Part shown: positions 63,501 through 64,000 of the stretch, one piece after another | Layout: each line of letters opens with the position of its first letter | Position numbering within the stretch: position 1 is the stretch's first letter | Source of the DNA: Acridotheres tristis | Taxonomy: Eukaryota; Chordata; Aves; Passeriformes; Sturnidae | DNA: 64,000 nt | NCBI GenBank assembly: GCA_037013685.1 | Contig: CM072891.1 | Coordinates: 17,646,501 to 17,710,500, forward strand | Reading direction: 5' to 3' | Made by a program: the position numbers and the translations under genes | The notes under the pieces: model-generated | What the model was told of the DNA's origin: nothing | The model's database searches: none | What the model saw: the letters and a program-made list of their open reading frames with translations, nothing else

Positions 63501-64000
63501 GAGACTTCCTAAGTTTGAAGCTTTTCCTTAGGGAAAGTTTGTGGGTGGTTGGGTGATGTGGTTTTTCCTTACATTGTTAATTATTTCAGGGAAATTCCTA
63601 TCTTATTAGTGTTTTCTCCCCAAAAGCAATTCTCTTCCTCTCTGTCTCTTGCCCTCAGAGGCTGGAAGAACACTTATATGTTAGGAAAGCCAGTCTCTGC
63701 TTTAAATGGCCTTAAGCATGTCAGTATTCAGCTCAATTTCCTCTTACAGTGGCTTGCTACAAAATGAGCAGGAATCTCAGGGCATCCCTGGATCAGCTTT
63801 TTTTCTGATGCTCGGGAGGGTTTCATTCCAGACGGGTGAGTTTATGGAGGAGGAGATGTGCACCTCGAGTTTTGAGTACTCTGATAGGAAAGTATTTTTT
63901 CTATCAGTGAATTTTTGCTGATATAATTGAGCTATGCTTAAAGTATGTGGGCATATGTTGTAATGTATGTTCAGTGGCAAAGACACTGAAAATCACTGTC

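Larger units (their letters stand above)
47761..64000 (+). other. Presumed long first intron, no recognisable exon
   Basis: I scanned both strands for splice-bounded frames with family motifs and found none I can defend. The content is a CR1 piece (57.4 kb), simple repeats, and several long but uncharacterised frames. Treating it as one intron is inference from the first exon on its left. Confidence 0.4.

Noticed and set aside
47761..64000. Exons of HRAS or PTDSS2 expected from mammalian synteny
   Set aside because: Their highly conserved sequences would be easy to see; I found none on either strand.

Overview
The window is vertebrate nuclear DNA, most likely from a bird of the Neoaves type. 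Genes are split into short exons with GT..AG introns, CpG-rich promoters stand out from AT-richer flanks, and the interspersed repeats are CR1 LINE 3' ends and an ERVL-like provirus whose LTR layout matches those common in avian genomes. There are no operons, ribosome binding sites or prokaryotic features.

Layout. (1) 1-about 4,265, plus strand: the last five coding exons and the 3'UTR of choline kinase alpha (CHKA); the gene enters from the left edge. (2) About 4,270-29,880: a long stretch with no recognised protein gene. It holds a CpG-rich element at 17.93-18.45 kb that looks like an ERV LTR but could be a first exon, a 44-bp minisatellite at 18.8-19.1 kb, a decayed minus-strand ERVL remnant (LTR plus RNase H part of pol) at 23.5-24.4 kb, and a 74-bp x 4 tandem repeat at 27.93-28.22 kb. 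(3) 29,880-40,500 or 42,300, minus strand: a complete ribonuclease inhibitor gene (RNH1). A start exon, seven leucine-rich-repeat exons of exactly 171 bp each and a terminal exon together encode 456 residues. Its promoter is probably the CpG island at 39.8-40.5 kb, beside a roughly 660-bp polypyrimidine tract containing 44 TTCC units. A second possible first exon lies at 42.2 kb. (4) 45.8-47.4 kb: two CR1 fragments. (5) 47,511-47,583, minus strand: tRNA-Ala(AGC), 40 bp from a TCTCGCGAGA promoter motif. (6) 47.6-47.76 kb, plus strand: a CpG promoter and probable first exon of a gene I could not name, followed by (GT)30. The remaining 16 kb contains no exon I can recognise and reads as one long first intron.

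Function. CHKA makes phosphocholine in the cytosol, the first step of phosphatidylcholine synthesis. RNH1 protects cytosolic RNA by binding secreted-type (RNase A superfamily) ribonucleases. The tRNA supplies alanine for GCU codons and, through inosine, other GCN codons. Nothing in the sequence links these genes functionally; CHKA and RNH1 converge tail to tail about 26 kb apart. I found no convincing undescribed biological system. The most interesting items are the complete modular RNH1 gene with a substitution at a ligand-contact position, its unusual promoter-flanking DNA, and the unnamed gene start beside the tRNA.
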